A DNA stretch of 64,000 nucleotides from Actinoplanes sandaracinus (GTDB taxonomy: Bacteria; Actinomycetota; Actinomycetes; Mycobacteriales; Micromonosporaceae). Made by a program: the position numbers and the translations under genes. This document shows, piece after piece, positions 43,469 through 51,140 of the stretch (position 1 is its first letter; each line of letters starts with the position of its first letter). The notes under the pieces were generated by a model. The model saw only the letters and a program-made list of their open reading frames with translations. It did no database searches and was not told where the DNA came from. The stretch is from positions 1-64,000 of the forward strand of contig NZ_JASCTH010000031.1 in assembly GCF_030009775.1 (NCBI RefSeq), given 5' to 3'.

Positions 43469-43570
43469 GGGGGGGCCGGCCCGCCCCCCCGCCGGGCCCC
43501 CCCCCCCGGCCAGGCCCCACACCCGCGCCGCGGGCGCCCCCGCCGCCCCCCCCGCGGCCCCCCCCCCACC
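43469..43570. repeat. Poly-C/poly-G homopolymer-rich intergenic tract
   Basis: Between two operon genes lie runs of 7 G, 7 C, 11 C, 8 C and 10 C, with almost no A or T. Nothing else in the window resembles this. It may be a slippage-prone element, an extreme RNA structure or an assembly artefact. No gene is possible here. Confidence 0.7.
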
Positions 43571-43587
43571 GGGAAAGGCGTCAACTC

Positions 43588-45108
43588 GTGCGAACGTCCC
43601 TGACCCGCCGCGCGGGTGCGGCGATGATCGGCATGCTCCTCGCGGTGCTGTCGATCTCCGTGCCGCCCGCGGTGGCCGCAGCACAGACCTTGACCTGGAC
43701 CGCCGACGACGACATCACCGCATACCGCAGCGCACCGGCCACCGCGGTAGCCGGTGCGACCACCGTCGTGTTCGAGAACAGCGCGGCCACCGGCAACACC
43801 ACCGGGATGCCGCACACCCTGACCTTCGACACCACCACCGCGGGCTACAACCACGACGTCACTCTCAACATCCTGGCCAGCCCGTTCGACGTGAACGACG
43901 GCCGGCACGAGGCCACCGTCACGCTCACACCGGGCAAGTACCGCTACTTCTGCACCATTCCGGGACACAGCACCATGGTGGGCGAACTGACCGTCACCGC
44001 GGGCGGCGGCGAGGACACCACCGCGCCGACGGTCACCGGCACGGTCACCGGCAACCGCAACGCCGACGGTCACTATGTCGGCTCCGCCACCGTCACCGTG
44101 GCCGCCGCCGACACCGGATCCGGCGTGAAGACGGTGGAGTACCAGGTCGACGACACGAGCTGGCAGACCTACACGACCCCGGCTGTGATCACCGCGATCG
44201 GTGACCACGCGGTGCAGTTCCGGGCCACCGACCACGCCGGCAACGTCTCCACCACCGGCTCGGTGTCCTTCCGCGTCGTGGGCGCGCCGGGTGACACCAC
44301 CGCTCCGACGGTGACCGCCGCCCTGACCGGAGAGCAGGACGCCGCCGGGAACTACCTCGGCCGGGCGACCGCCACGATCACCGCGACCGACGCCGGCTCG
44401 GGCGTGGAACGGACGGAATACCAGCTCGACAGCGGCGCCTGGACCGCCTACACCACACCGATCGTGGTGAGCGCCCCCGGCATGCACATGCTGCACTCCC
44501 GGGCCACCGACAAGGCCGGCAACACCTCCGCCGTCCAGATGACGCACTTCACCGTTGTGGAGCGCCCCGTCGAGGACACCACACCGCCGGCCGTCACCGC
44601 CGTCGTGACCGGCGCACGCGACACCGGCGGTGCCTACCTCGGTACGGCGACCGTCACGATCACCGCCACCGACGCCGAGTCCGGCGTGGACACCGTGGAG
44701 TACCGGCTCGACTCCGGCGCCTGGACGGCGTACACGTCCCCGGTGGCCGTGAGCGCGGCCGGCGCGCACACCGTCGGTTACCGGGCAGCGGACAACGCGG
44801 GCAACACCGCCGCCGAGAGAGCGGTGTCCTTCACCGTGGTCGCACCGGGCACGGACGCCTGCCCGGACTCCGACACACGAGACACCGTGATCATCGACGG
44901 CATCGACACCCGGGTCCCCAACGCCGACACGGGCAACGGCTGCACCGTCAACGACCTGATCGCCGAACGGGACACGTACCCCACCCACGCCGCTTTCGTC
45001 CGGCACGTCGAGAGCGTCACCGCGAGCCTCGTCACCGCCGGCCGGCTGACCCCGCGGCAGGCCGGAACCATCGTCCGCGCGGCCGCGCGATCGGACGTCG
45101 GCTCATGA
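43588..45108 (+). CDS. Secreted cupredoxin with three Ig-like repeats and shared C-terminal module
   Basis: The 506-residue exported protein begins with a Sec signal, then a type 1 copper domain (about 30-135). Its ligands appear as GMPHTLTF (His) and YFCTIPGHSTMVG (Cys, His, Met). Three repeats of about 90 residues follow, each opening DTTAPTVT or DTTPPAVT and containing SGV..EY-(Q/R)-LD--W-(T/A)-Y, an Ig-like fold common in actinobacterial cell-surface proteins. The last 80 residues match the C-x(n)-GCTxNDLI module of the preceding giant protein. GTG at 43588 is preceded by GAAAGG. It could be an electron carrier for the laccase or dehydrogenase. Confidence 0.82.
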   Translation: MRTSLTRRAGAAMIGMLLAVLSISVPPAVAAAQTLTWTADDDITAYRSAPATAVAGATTVVFENSAATGNTTGMPHTLTFDTTTAGYNHDVTLNILASPFDVNDGRHEATVTLTPGKYRYFCTIPGHSTMVGELTVTAGGGEDTTAPTVTGTVTGNRNADGHYVGSATVTVAAADTGSGVKTVEYQVDDTSWQTYTTPAVITAIGDHAVQFRATDHAGNVSTTGSVSFRVVGAPGDTTAPTVTAALTGEQDAAGNYLGRATATITATDAGSGVERTEYQLDSGAWTAYTTPIVVSAPGMHMLHSRATDKAGNTSAVQMTHFTVVERPVEDTTPPAVTAVVTGARDTGGAYLGTATVTITATDAESGVDTVEYRLDSGAWTAYTSPVAVSAAGAHTVGYRAADNAGNTAAERAVSFTVVAPGTDACPDSDTRDTVIIDGIDTRVPNADTGNGCTVNDLIAERDTYPTHAAFVRHVESVTASLVTAGRLTPRQAGTIVRAAARSDVGS

Positions 45109-45143
45109 CCATCGCCCGAACCCTCCCGACCAGGAGCGCCACC

Positions 45144-46124
45144 ATGCGACGTACCGCCACCCTCGCCGCCCTCACCGCCGCCGTCGTCACCGGTTCCCTG
45201 CTCACCTCGCCGTCCGCCGCCACCGCCGGCCTGGTGACGCACTGCATCGGTACGGGCGGTCCGGTGACCGTGCCCAACGACCTGCACGTTCCCGCCGGCG
45301 AGTCCTGCGCGCTGACCGGCACCGTCGTCACCGGCAACATCACCGTCGCGGCCGGCGCGAACCTCGTGATCGACGGCGGGCGCACCGACGGCACGATACG
45401 CATCTCCGCGGACGGCTACCTCGACGCCCGCGGCACCACGATCGGCGGCACCGTGGTTCTGGCGTCCGGCGGCTACGGTGTGTTCCTCAAGAACGCGGCC
45501 AGCGGAGCGGTCACCGTGCGCCCCAAGGGCGCCGCCGGAGTCGACGGCTTCCTCTTCACCGAAGGCGCGCGCATCACCGGCACGGTCACCGCCCAGGGCG
45601 GCGAGGTGCGCCTCGGCGAGGGCACCGAGGTCACCGGCAACCTCAACAGCTCCGGCACCTACTACACCGACCTGCACGACTCCTTCGTCGACGGCACGTT
45701 GTCGGTGCTCAACAGCGGCACGGGAACCGTCGTCTGCGGGAGCGCCGTGCGCGGCAGATCGACGTTCGCCGGCAACGTCGGCGGCGTCCAGCTGGGCCCG
45801 AACGGCGCCCTGGACAGCTGCGCCTCCGGCGGCTACTTCGGCGCCGATGTCGGCATCACCAACAGCACCGGCGCGGTGACCGTCGACGACAACATCATCG
45901 ACGGCGCGCTGACCGCGCACAGCAACGCCCCGGCCGCCGTGATCGCGGCGAGCAACCGCATCCGCGGCGGGGTGATCGGGGCCCAGCCCGCGCCGGCGGC
46001 GAGCACCGAGAAGCGGGCTACGGCGGCGGCCGCTCCCCGGCAGGAGGCGGTCCAGGAGCGCGCGGGCGCGCGCCGGTCCACGGCCGTGCAGGAGGCGGCC
46101 GCGGCCGGCGAGGCAGACCTGTGA
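45144..46124 (+). CDS. Secreted beta-helix-like hypothetical protein
   Basis: The 326-residue exported protein has a Sec signal (RRTATLAALTAAVVTGSLL) and a body of short turns rich in Gly, Thr and Val (TGTVVTGNITVAAGANLVID, GTIRISADGYLDARGTTIGG). This suggests a right-handed beta-helix or bactofilin-like stack. A charged Ala/Glu/Gln-rich tail ends it. It contains paired cysteines (HCIG, ESCAL, VVCGS, DSCASG). ATG at 45144 has AGGAGC 8 bp upstream; an ATG at 45105 overlaps the previous stop and is the alternative start. It is the last gene of the laccase operon. Function is unknown. Confidence 0.65.
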   Translation: MRRTATLAALTAAVVTGSLLTSPSAATAGLVTHCIGTGGPVTVPNDLHVPAGESCALTGTVVTGNITVAAGANLVIDGGRTDGTIRISADGYLDARGTTIGGTVVLASGGYGVFLKNAASGAVTVRPKGAAGVDGFLFTEGARITGTVTAQGGEVRLGEGTEVTGNLNSSGTYYTDLHDSFVDGTLSVLNSGTGTVVCGSAVRGRSTFAGNVGGVQLGPNGALDSCASGGYFGADVGITNSTGAVTVDDNIIDGALTAHSNAPAAVIAASNRIRGGVIGAQPAPAASTEKRATAAAAPRQEAVQERAGARRSTAVQEAAAAGEADL

Positions 46125-46126
46125 CG

Positions 46127-46176
46127 ACCACCCGGCCGGCGGCGCCATCGAGGGCAGGGGCCGCCGGCCGGGTGGT
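46127..46176. terminator. Bidirectional terminator with perfect 17-bp stem
   Basis: ACCACCCGGCCGGCGGC (46127-46143) pairs perfectly with GCCGCCGGCCGGGTGGT (46160-46176). It lies between the convergent beta-helix and isochorismatase genes and can stop transcription from both sides. Confidence 0.88.
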
Positions 46177-46192
46177 GACGCCTGGTGTGGTG

Positions 46193-46831
46193 TCACGCCT
46201 GCGAGGCGTGCCGCGCACCCATGACGGCGGAGGTGCCGAGGTCGCTCTTGGACAGCGGCCGTCCGGCTGAAGCCGCGTCGGACCAGGTCATGGTGTCCGC
46301 GACGGCGGCGAAGTTCGAGTTGAGCAACGTCAGCAGGGTGGTGTGGAGCGTCTTCGCGTCGACGAAGCCGGCCTCGTTGGCGATGTTGATCGTGCCGGTG
46401 GCGTCGGAGAGCACCTCGGCGGTCAGGCCGTGGGTCTCCGCCTCCGCGGCGGAGGCGAGCACGCAGTTGTTGGTCATGTAACCGACGAGGGTGATGGTGT
46501 CGATCTCCCGCTCGCGCAGCCAGGCGACCAGGTCCGTGCCGGCGAACACGGTGCCGTACCGCTTGACGACGGACTTCCACCCGTCCGTGCGGCGGCTCTC
46601 GATTTCCGGGTGCAGCCGGAAGCCCGGCTGGGTGGGATCGAAGACCGGCGCGCCCTCGCCGGCCGTGTGCTGGACGGCGACGACGGGGATGCCGGCGGCG
46701 GTGGCCAGGTCGATGGCGCGCGCGATCTGCGGGAGCGACGCGGCGTGCGGCGGGTACTGGATCTCCAGCGGACCGCTGAAGTACTCCTGCTGGACGTCGA
46801 TGACGATCAGTGCGCGGCGCGGGGTGGTCAT
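46193..46831 (-). CDS. Isochorismatase-family cysteine hydrolase
   Basis: The 212-residue cytoplasmic enzyme has the Asp-Lys-Cys triad of the family: Asp12 in VIDVQQEYFSG, Lys90 in SVVKRYGTVF and Cys123 in GYMTNNCVLAS. The cis-peptide motif before the Cys (GYMTNNC) is also present. Relatives hydrolyse amides such as nicotinamide or N-carbamoyl compounds; true isochorismatases are a minority. It is divergent from a GlxA-type AraC regulator, a pairing often seen in actinobacteria, so that regulator probably controls it. Confidence 0.87.
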   Translation of the reverse strand: MTTPRRALIVIDVQQEYFSGPLEIQYPPHAASLPQIARAIDLATAAGIPVVAVQHTAGEGAPVFDPTQPGFRLHPEIESRRTDGWKSVVKRYGTVFAGTDLVAWLREREIDTITLVGYMTNNCVLASAAEAETHGLTAEVLSDATGTINIANEAGFVDAKTLHTTLLTLLNSNFAAVADTMTWSDAASAGRPLSKSDLGTSAVMGARHASQA

Positions 46832-46909
46832 GGCTGGCGTGCTCCTCGGCTCGTTGTTGCTGCCTTCAGGGGACACACCGAGTCTGCGGGCGGCGGGACC
46901 CTCAGACCA

Positions 46910-46946
46910 TTGGCACGCGTGCAACGCTACGATGGATTCGTGCCAA
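46910..46946. promoter_or_regulatory. Inverted repeat over the GlxA-type regulator start
   Basis: TTGGCACG (46910-46917) and CGTGCCAA (46939-46946) are perfect 8-bp arms 21 bp apart, and the right arm covers the GTG start codon. The spacing (two helical turns plus arm) suits a dimeric AraC-type protein controlling itself and the divergent isochorismatase gene. Confidence 0.55.
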
Positions 46947-47944
46947 CCTTGGAAGCCGTGCGCATCGCCGTCTACGCCTTCGACGGCGTCACGATGTTCC
47001 ATCTCTCGGTGCCGCAGATGGTCTTCGACGAGGTGGCACGGCAGGGCCTGGGCGACTGGGAGACGGTGCTGTTCTCCGATCGCGCCGAGTCGATCCGCAC
47101 CGCCGAGGGCTACACACTCGGCGGCCTGCGGGGACTCGCGGCGGCCGAGGAGGCCGACATCGTGGTCGTCCCCTCCTGGTTCGACGACGGCCGTGCCGCC
47201 GGGCCGACACTTCAGCGAACCCTGACGGGGGCGCACAGCCGCGGAGCGACGGTCGCCGGGCTGTGTCTGGGGGCGGTCGCCGTCGCCGACGCGGGCCTGC
47301 TGTCCCGGCGCACGGCCGTGACGCACTGGCAGGCCGTCGACATGCTGGCCACACGCCACCCCGACATCGCGGTCGACGCCTCCGTGCTCTACATCGACCA
47401 CGGCGACGTGCTGACCTCCGCCGGGACCGCGTCGGCGATCGACGCGTGCCTGCACCTCGTCCGTCGCAGGCTCGGCGCGGCGGCGGCCAACCGGGTGGCG
47501 CGCAGTCTCGTGGTGGCCCCGCACCGCGAGGGCGGGCAGGCGCAGTACATCGAACGACCGCTTCCCGCGCATGCCTCCGACGAGCCGATCGCCGCAACGC
47601 TCGAGTGGGCTCTGCGGCACCTGGCGGAGCCCCTCACCATCGAGCGGCTGGCCGCCGTCGCGCACATGAGCCGGCGTACCTTCATCCGGGCGTTCCAGGC
47701 CTCGACCGGCGTCACCCCCGCACTCTGGGTCAAGCGTCAGCGCCTCGACGAGGCCCGTCGTCTGCTCGAATCGACGGACCTGCCGATCGACCAGGTCGCC
47801 GCCGTCTGCGGGTTCGGCAGCGGTGTCACGCTCCGGCAGAGCTTCGCCGCGGCGTTCGCCACCTCGCCCTCGGAGTACCGCCGGCGTTTCGACGCCCGTA
47901 CCACGGACAGCCGTACCGGACAGCGGCCGGCGACCCGCGGTTGA
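46940..47944 (+). CDS. GlxA-family transcriptional regulator (DJ-1/PfpI domain plus AraC HTH)
   Basis: The 334-residue protein joins a DJ-1/PfpI-like amidotransferase domain (residues 8-190, with GLCLGAVAVADAGLLSRRTA, where the nucleophile-elbow Cys is kept) to an AraC-type double helix-turn-helix (ERLAAVAHMSRRTFIRAF and VAAVCGFGSGVTLRQSFAAA). GlxA-type regulators often govern amino-acid or amine catabolism. GTG at 46940 is preferred; TTG 46949 and GTG 46958 are alternatives. The neighbour across the divergent promoter is an isochorismatase-like hydrolase. Confidence 0.88.
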   Translation: MPTLEAVRIAVYAFDGVTMFHLSVPQMVFDEVARQGLGDWETVLFSDRAESIRTAEGYTLGGLRGLAAAEEADIVVVPSWFDDGRAAGPTLQRTLTGAHSRGATVAGLCLGAVAVADAGLLSRRTAVTHWQAVDMLATRHPDIAVDASVLYIDHGDVLTSAGTASAIDACLHLVRRRLGAAAANRVARSLVVAPHREGGQAQYIERPLPAHASDEPIAATLEWALRHLAEPLTIERLAAVAHMSRRTFIRAFQASTGVTPALWVKRQRLDEARRLLESTDLPIDQVAAVCGFGSGVTLRQSFAAAFATSPSEYRRRFDARTTDSRTGQRPATRG

Positions 47945-48057
47945 GGGCTCCGCCTCGCGACCGGGTCGTCGTGGCGAGCGGAGAAATCTCACATCGGCGC
48001 GCGTCGGAGTGCGAAACGCCGCCCTCGCGTCCGCAGGCGCGGGCAACATCCTCGAAC

Positions 48058-48537
48058 ATGGCTGCACAGGCGGGTGCCGGACCGGACGGCGAGCAGGCGG
48101 ACCGGTCCGCCTGGGCGATCAGCATCTACGGCACGATCAGCGTGGCGGTCATCGTGGCCGAGTACGCGTCGTCGAGCCCGGGCCGGCTCGCCGTGCTCCT
48201 CATGGGCTACGGCGTCTCGCTCTGGCTCGCACACGGCTACGCGAGCGTCGTCAGCGGGGCGTACCGCACCTGGCCGTCCTCGCTGCGGCATGCCTGGCCG
48301 GTGGCGGAGGCGGCCCTGCCGGCGCTGGCCGTCGCCGGGCTCGCGTTCCTCCTGGGCTGGAGCAACCGGGTCGCCGTGCCGCTTGCTCTCGGCGCATGTC
48401 TGATCAACCTGGTCGCGGTGCAGATCGCCGTGCTCCGCCGAGCCGGTCGCCGCTCCCCGGCACGGGTGGCCGCCACCGTCGCGCTGGACCTGGTCGCCGG
48501 GGCGGTGGTGCTCCTCACCCTGACGCTGCTGCGCTGA
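48058..48537 (+). CDS. Small integral membrane protein, hypothetical
   Basis: This 159-residue protein has four predicted membrane helices (ISIYGTISVAVIVAEYA, LLMGYGVSLWLAHGYAS, ALPALAVAGLAFLLGW and VALDLVAGAVVLLTLTLL), separated by Arg-rich loops. I do not recognise a family. The first 18 residues are polar and acidic. It lies 113 bp behind the GlxA gene and 77 bp before an SRPBCC gene on the same strand. No motif suggests transport or catalysis. Confidence 0.65.
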   Translation: MAAQAGAGPDGEQADRSAWAISIYGTISVAVIVAEYASSSPGRLAVLLMGYGVSLWLAHGYASVVSGAYRTWPSSLRHAWPVAEAALPALAVAGLAFLLGWSNRVAVPLALGACLINLVAVQIAVLRRAGRRSPARVAATVALDLVAGAVVLLTLTLLR

Positions 48538-48614
48538 CTCGCCGTCGGCCGGGCGGGTTCGCCGTCATCGCCGACCGGGCCCTGACCCGCGGGGCGCGGC
48601 GTAGCGTCACGGGT

Positions 48615-49052
48615 GTGACCGTCGACGTGGCGACCGACATCGTGATCGACCGGCCGTGTGCGGTGGTCGCCGCATATGCCGGTGACCCGTCGCATGCGAC
48701 GCACTGGTACGCGAACATCGACTCGGTCGAGTGGCGTTCCGAGCCGCCGCTGCGGGTGGGATCCACGCTGGACTTCGTGGCACGGTTCCTGGGGCGCCGG
48801 CTCGCCTACACGTACGAGGTGATCGAGTTCCTGCCCGGCGAGCGGCTGGTGATGCGCACCGCCCAGGGGCCGTTCCCGATGGAGACGAGTTACCTGTGGC
48901 AGCCGGCCGGCGAGGGGCGGACCAGGATGACGCTGCGCAACCGGGGGGAGCCGGCCGGGTTCGGCAGGATCGCCGCGCCCGTGATGGCGGCGGCGATGCG
49001 CCGGGAGAATCGCAAAGACCTGGCCAGGCTCAAACGCGTCCTGGAGGCGTAG
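48615..49052 (+). CDS. SRPBCC/polyketide-cyclase-like protein
   Basis: This 145-residue protein fits the START/SRPBCC hydrophobic-ligand fold. The pattern is an initial strand ATDIVIDRPCAVVAAYAGDP, a DPSHATHWYANIDSVEW helix-grip opening, FLPGERLVMRTAQGP and a long C-terminal helix (AAAMRRENRKDLARLKRVLE). Such proteins bind lipids or act as simple polyketide cyclases or coenzyme Q-like chaperones. GTG at 48615 is chosen because it directly precedes the first strand. No clear pathway partner is adjacent. Confidence 0.78.
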   Translation: MTVDVATDIVIDRPCAVVAAYAGDPSHATHWYANIDSVEWRSEPPLRVGSTLDFVARFLGRRLAYTYEVIEFLPGERLVMRTAQGPFPMETSYLWQPAGEGRTRMTLRNRGEPAGFGRIAAPVMAAAMRRENRKDLARLKRVLEA

Positions 49053-49110
49053 CGCTCGGACGGCACACGGGCGGTTGCCCGGCCGTTGTGAGAGTTCGAG
49101 CGGGATGAGG

Positions 49111-49515
49111 CTACATCCCCAGGCAATAGCAACACAGGCATCCGTCACTTTCGAAACAGACGATCCTGCGGTTGGGAAGCATCCTTTGCGGCCCGCCCGA
49201 GGGCGTGGGCCGAAGTTTCCGCAGCACTTCCTCGTTCGGGGTGAACAGGCGCACCGGCGGCCCGAACCGGCTGTTCGACTTCGCCTCCGCTCCGAAGCTG
49301 ATGGTCCTTATCCCGGCGACGCTCAGTCCCAGGAGCCGGTGCAGTTCGATCTGCTCCTTCACCAGTTCCTCGAGCAAATCCCGGCGAACCTCGTCCGGGA
49401 GCAGAGATTTGTCCGAGGAGCCGTGGCTGAGGTCCTCGAACACGGAGTCGTCGGCCTCTACCTCGATGGCCCGGAAGGAATCCTCCCAGCGAGCCAATAT
49501 CACCGTCTTGAACAT
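49111..49515 (-). CDS. Hypothetical protein with cysteine-rich C-terminal tail
   Basis: I do not recognise this 134-residue protein. It starts MFKTVILARWEDSFRAIEV behind an AAGGTGA ribosome site, has an acidic helical middle (LLPDEVRRDLLEELVKEQIE) and a basic stretch. It ends in CFESDGCLCCYCLGM, with five Cys in the last fifteen residues. There is no signal peptide. The tail could bind metal or be modified; the shape (long acidic leader, short Cys-rich end) also recalls a RiPP precursor, but no modification enzyme is adjacent. The upstream side is a 600-bp region with transposase debris. Confidence 0.55.
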   Translation of the reverse strand: MFKTVILARWEDSFRAIEVEADDSVFEDLSHGSSDKSLLPDEVRRDLLEELVKEQIELHRLLGLSVAGIRTISFGAEAKSNSRFGPPVRLFTPNEEVLRKLRPTPSGGPQRMLPNRRIVCFESDGCLCCYCLGM

Positions 49516-49835
49516 GCCGTCACCTTCTATCGGTGTTGGACAGCCCTGAGTGAGACAACGGGAAAGCGCGCTGCTGTCGCGGACTAAGGACCATCCACAG
49601 GGGAGCCGCGATGGCGGCATCAAGACACCGCACATGGCCTGATCCTCGTCGGTGCCCGTTCCGCGGCTTGCGATCCATCGCATCACCGGCGGCAGCCTCA
49701 TGCCGAGTCTCTCAGATTCCGGCCCCGAAGGCCTGTCGCCGTTCGGACATCAGCAACCGCCATGCTTCGGCGCGCGGTGTTCCGCCAGGCTCATCCGGCT
49801 CCGGCTCCGGCTCCGGCCACGGTGGCGGGTGAGCG
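49516..49835. other. Gene-free stretch upstream of the transposase relic
   Basis: No convincing gene. It should contain the promoter of the Cys-tail gene. Near 49790-49820 there are short GGCTCC tandem repeats. Confidence 0.4.
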
Positions 49836-49964
49836 ATGTCCGCCGTCGGCGCGCAGGTGGCCGTGCAGCCGCTACAGCTGACCGGCGTCACCAACATCGC
49901 CGAAGCCCTACGCCGAAACAGCGGCAACCCCCACCGACCGCCGCGACTCCTCGGAATAGCATGA
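49836..49964 (+). pseudogene. ISAs1-like transposase C-terminal relic
   Basis: A 42-codon frame reads PLQLTGVTNIAEALRRNSGN, then PHRPPRLLGIA before TGA. The pattern G-x-TNIA-A-R-x(8)-RPL--LGI is the usual end of ISAs1/H-repeat-associated transposases as I remember them. The rest of the element is gone. It marks an old insertion beside the arsenic island and the truncated DUF2461 gene. The short length keeps confidence moderate. Confidence 0.5.
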
Positions 49965-50129
49965 AACGGTCGATCCGCTACCTTGCAGAGACCGTGGCCG
50001 GGCCCCCACCGCAGTGACGACGCCCGAAACGGCTGTGGCCCGTGCGATCCTGTTTTGCGATAACGGCGATAGGGCGCGGCGGATCGTCTGATCGCCGATC
50101 CGCCGCTTTTCAAGGAAAGGACCCAGCCG

Positions 50130-50468
50130 ATGGCGTACGACCGTGAACTCGCAGATCGGATCCGCGAGGCCCTCTCCGGCCTCGCCGTGCGGGAAGTGAG
50201 TATGTTCGGCGGCCTCACTTTCATGGTCAACGACAAGATAACCGCCACCGCCAATACGCAGGGCGATCTCATGGTCCGCTGCGACCCGGCCCGGGTGGGC
50301 GATCTGCTGGAGCGCGACGGGGCGGAATGGCCCGTCATGCGGGGCCGAAAGATGAGCAAGGGGTGGATCGTCGTCAATGCCGGGTGTGTCGAGTCCGACG
50401 AGGTCCTCACCTCCTGGATTCGGGAGGCCCTCGACTACAACGGGAAGGTGACCGGACGTGGCAAGTAA
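50130..50468 (+). CDS. TfoX N-terminal domain protein
   Basis: The 112-residue protein has the TfoX/Sxy N-terminal fold: RIREALSGLAVREVSMFGGL, then TFMVNDKITATANTQGDLMV and MRGRKMSKGWIVVN. Stand-alone copies are common in actinobacteria and often sit near YjbR- or DUF-type small genes; their role is unclear, and they are not competence regulators by default. AAGGAAAGGA precedes the ATG. Its end overlaps the start of a truncated DUF2461 gene, so the two were once an operon. Confidence 0.82.
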   Translation: MAYDRELADRIREALSGLAVREVSMFGGLTFMVNDKITATANTQGDLMVRCDPARVGDLLERDGAEWPVMRGRKMSKGWIVVNAGCVESDEVLTSWIREALDYNGKVTGRGK

Positions 50469-50673
50469 GCAGGGAACCGCCCGGTTCACCGGGTTCCCCC
50501 GTGAACCGTTCACCCTCCTGGAGGGTCTGGAGAGCGACAACTCCAAACCCTACTGGGATGCCAACAAAGGCGAGGACTGGAAGGCACGGACGGCCGATGA
50601 CGGTCAGACCGCGATCAGCTCCGTCAGGTGGCCGGGAGCAGGTCGGCGAGCAGCACCTCGATGCGGGCCTTGA
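50458..50673 (+). pseudogene. Truncated DUF2461 (TIGR02453-like) gene
   Basis: From GTG at 50458 the product reads FTGFPREPFTLLEGLESDNS, then KPYWDANK, the opening of DUF2461 proteins, which are normally about 210 residues. After about 50580 the similarity ends and the frame runs into the antisense of arsC. The gene has lost roughly 80 percent of its length. The break point coincides with the edge of the arsenic cluster, so arrival of that cluster or a deletion next to it is the likely cause. Confidence 0.6.
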
Positions 50674-51034
50674 TCTCGTCGCGGATCGGGCGGACCGAGT
50701 CGACGCCCTTGCCGGCCGGGTCTTCGAGTTTCCAGTCCTCGTAACGTTTGCCGGGGAAGACGGGGCAGGCGTCGCCGCAGCCCATGGTGATGATGGCGTC
50801 GGACTCCTTGGCGGCGTCCCAGGTGAGTTTGGTGGGGGTCTGGTCGGTGATGTCGATGCCGACCTCCCTCATCGCCTCGACCGCGGCCGGGTTGATCGTC
50901 TCGGCGGGGGCGGAGCCGGCGGACCGGACTTCGACCTTGTCGCCGGCGAGGTGGCGCAGCCAGCCGGCGGCCATCTGCGAGCGGCCGGCGTTGTGGACGC
51001 AGACGAACAGGACGGTGGGCTTGGTGTCGCTCAT
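50624..51034 (-). CDS. arsC: Arsenate reductase, low-molecular-weight phosphatase type
   Basis: The 136-residue enzyme reduces arsenate to arsenite. The P-loop CVHNAGRS (Cys12 to Ser19) is the LMW-phosphatase catalytic signature with His-Asn as in arsenate reductases. The redox Cys pair and Asp loop appear in TMGCGDACPVFPGKRYEDW. It is the last gene of a minus-strand ars operon behind an aquaglyceroporin and an ArsR-ArsC fusion. Thioredoxin or mycothiol/mycoredoxin is the usual reductant in this group. ATG at 51034 follows GGAAGCC. Confidence 0.92.
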   Translation of the reverse strand: MSDTKPTVLFVCVHNAGRSQMAAGWLRHLAGDKVEVRSAGSAPAETINPAAVEAMREVGIDITDQTPTKLTWDAAKESDAIITMGCGDACPVFPGKRYEDWKLEDPAGKGVDSVRPIRDEIKARIEVLLADLLPAT

Positions 51035-51140
51035 GAGCGGTGGCTTCCTTGAGGGTTGGTAGTGAGCGGGCTGAACAGGGTCTGAACCCGGATGTCGATC
51101 TCGGCCGGTGTGGCGGTGGCCGTCGCGAGGATGTCGGTGC

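Noticed and set aside
49125..49140. Possible CaaX-type end (CLGM) of the Cys-tail protein
   Set aside because: Protein prenylation of this type is not established in bacteria; the four residues match by chance.
51035..51140. Short coding-like frame (STDILATATATPAEIDI) between arsC and the aquaglyceroporin gene
   Set aside because: It has no acceptable start codon behind the porin stop; treated as intergenic.
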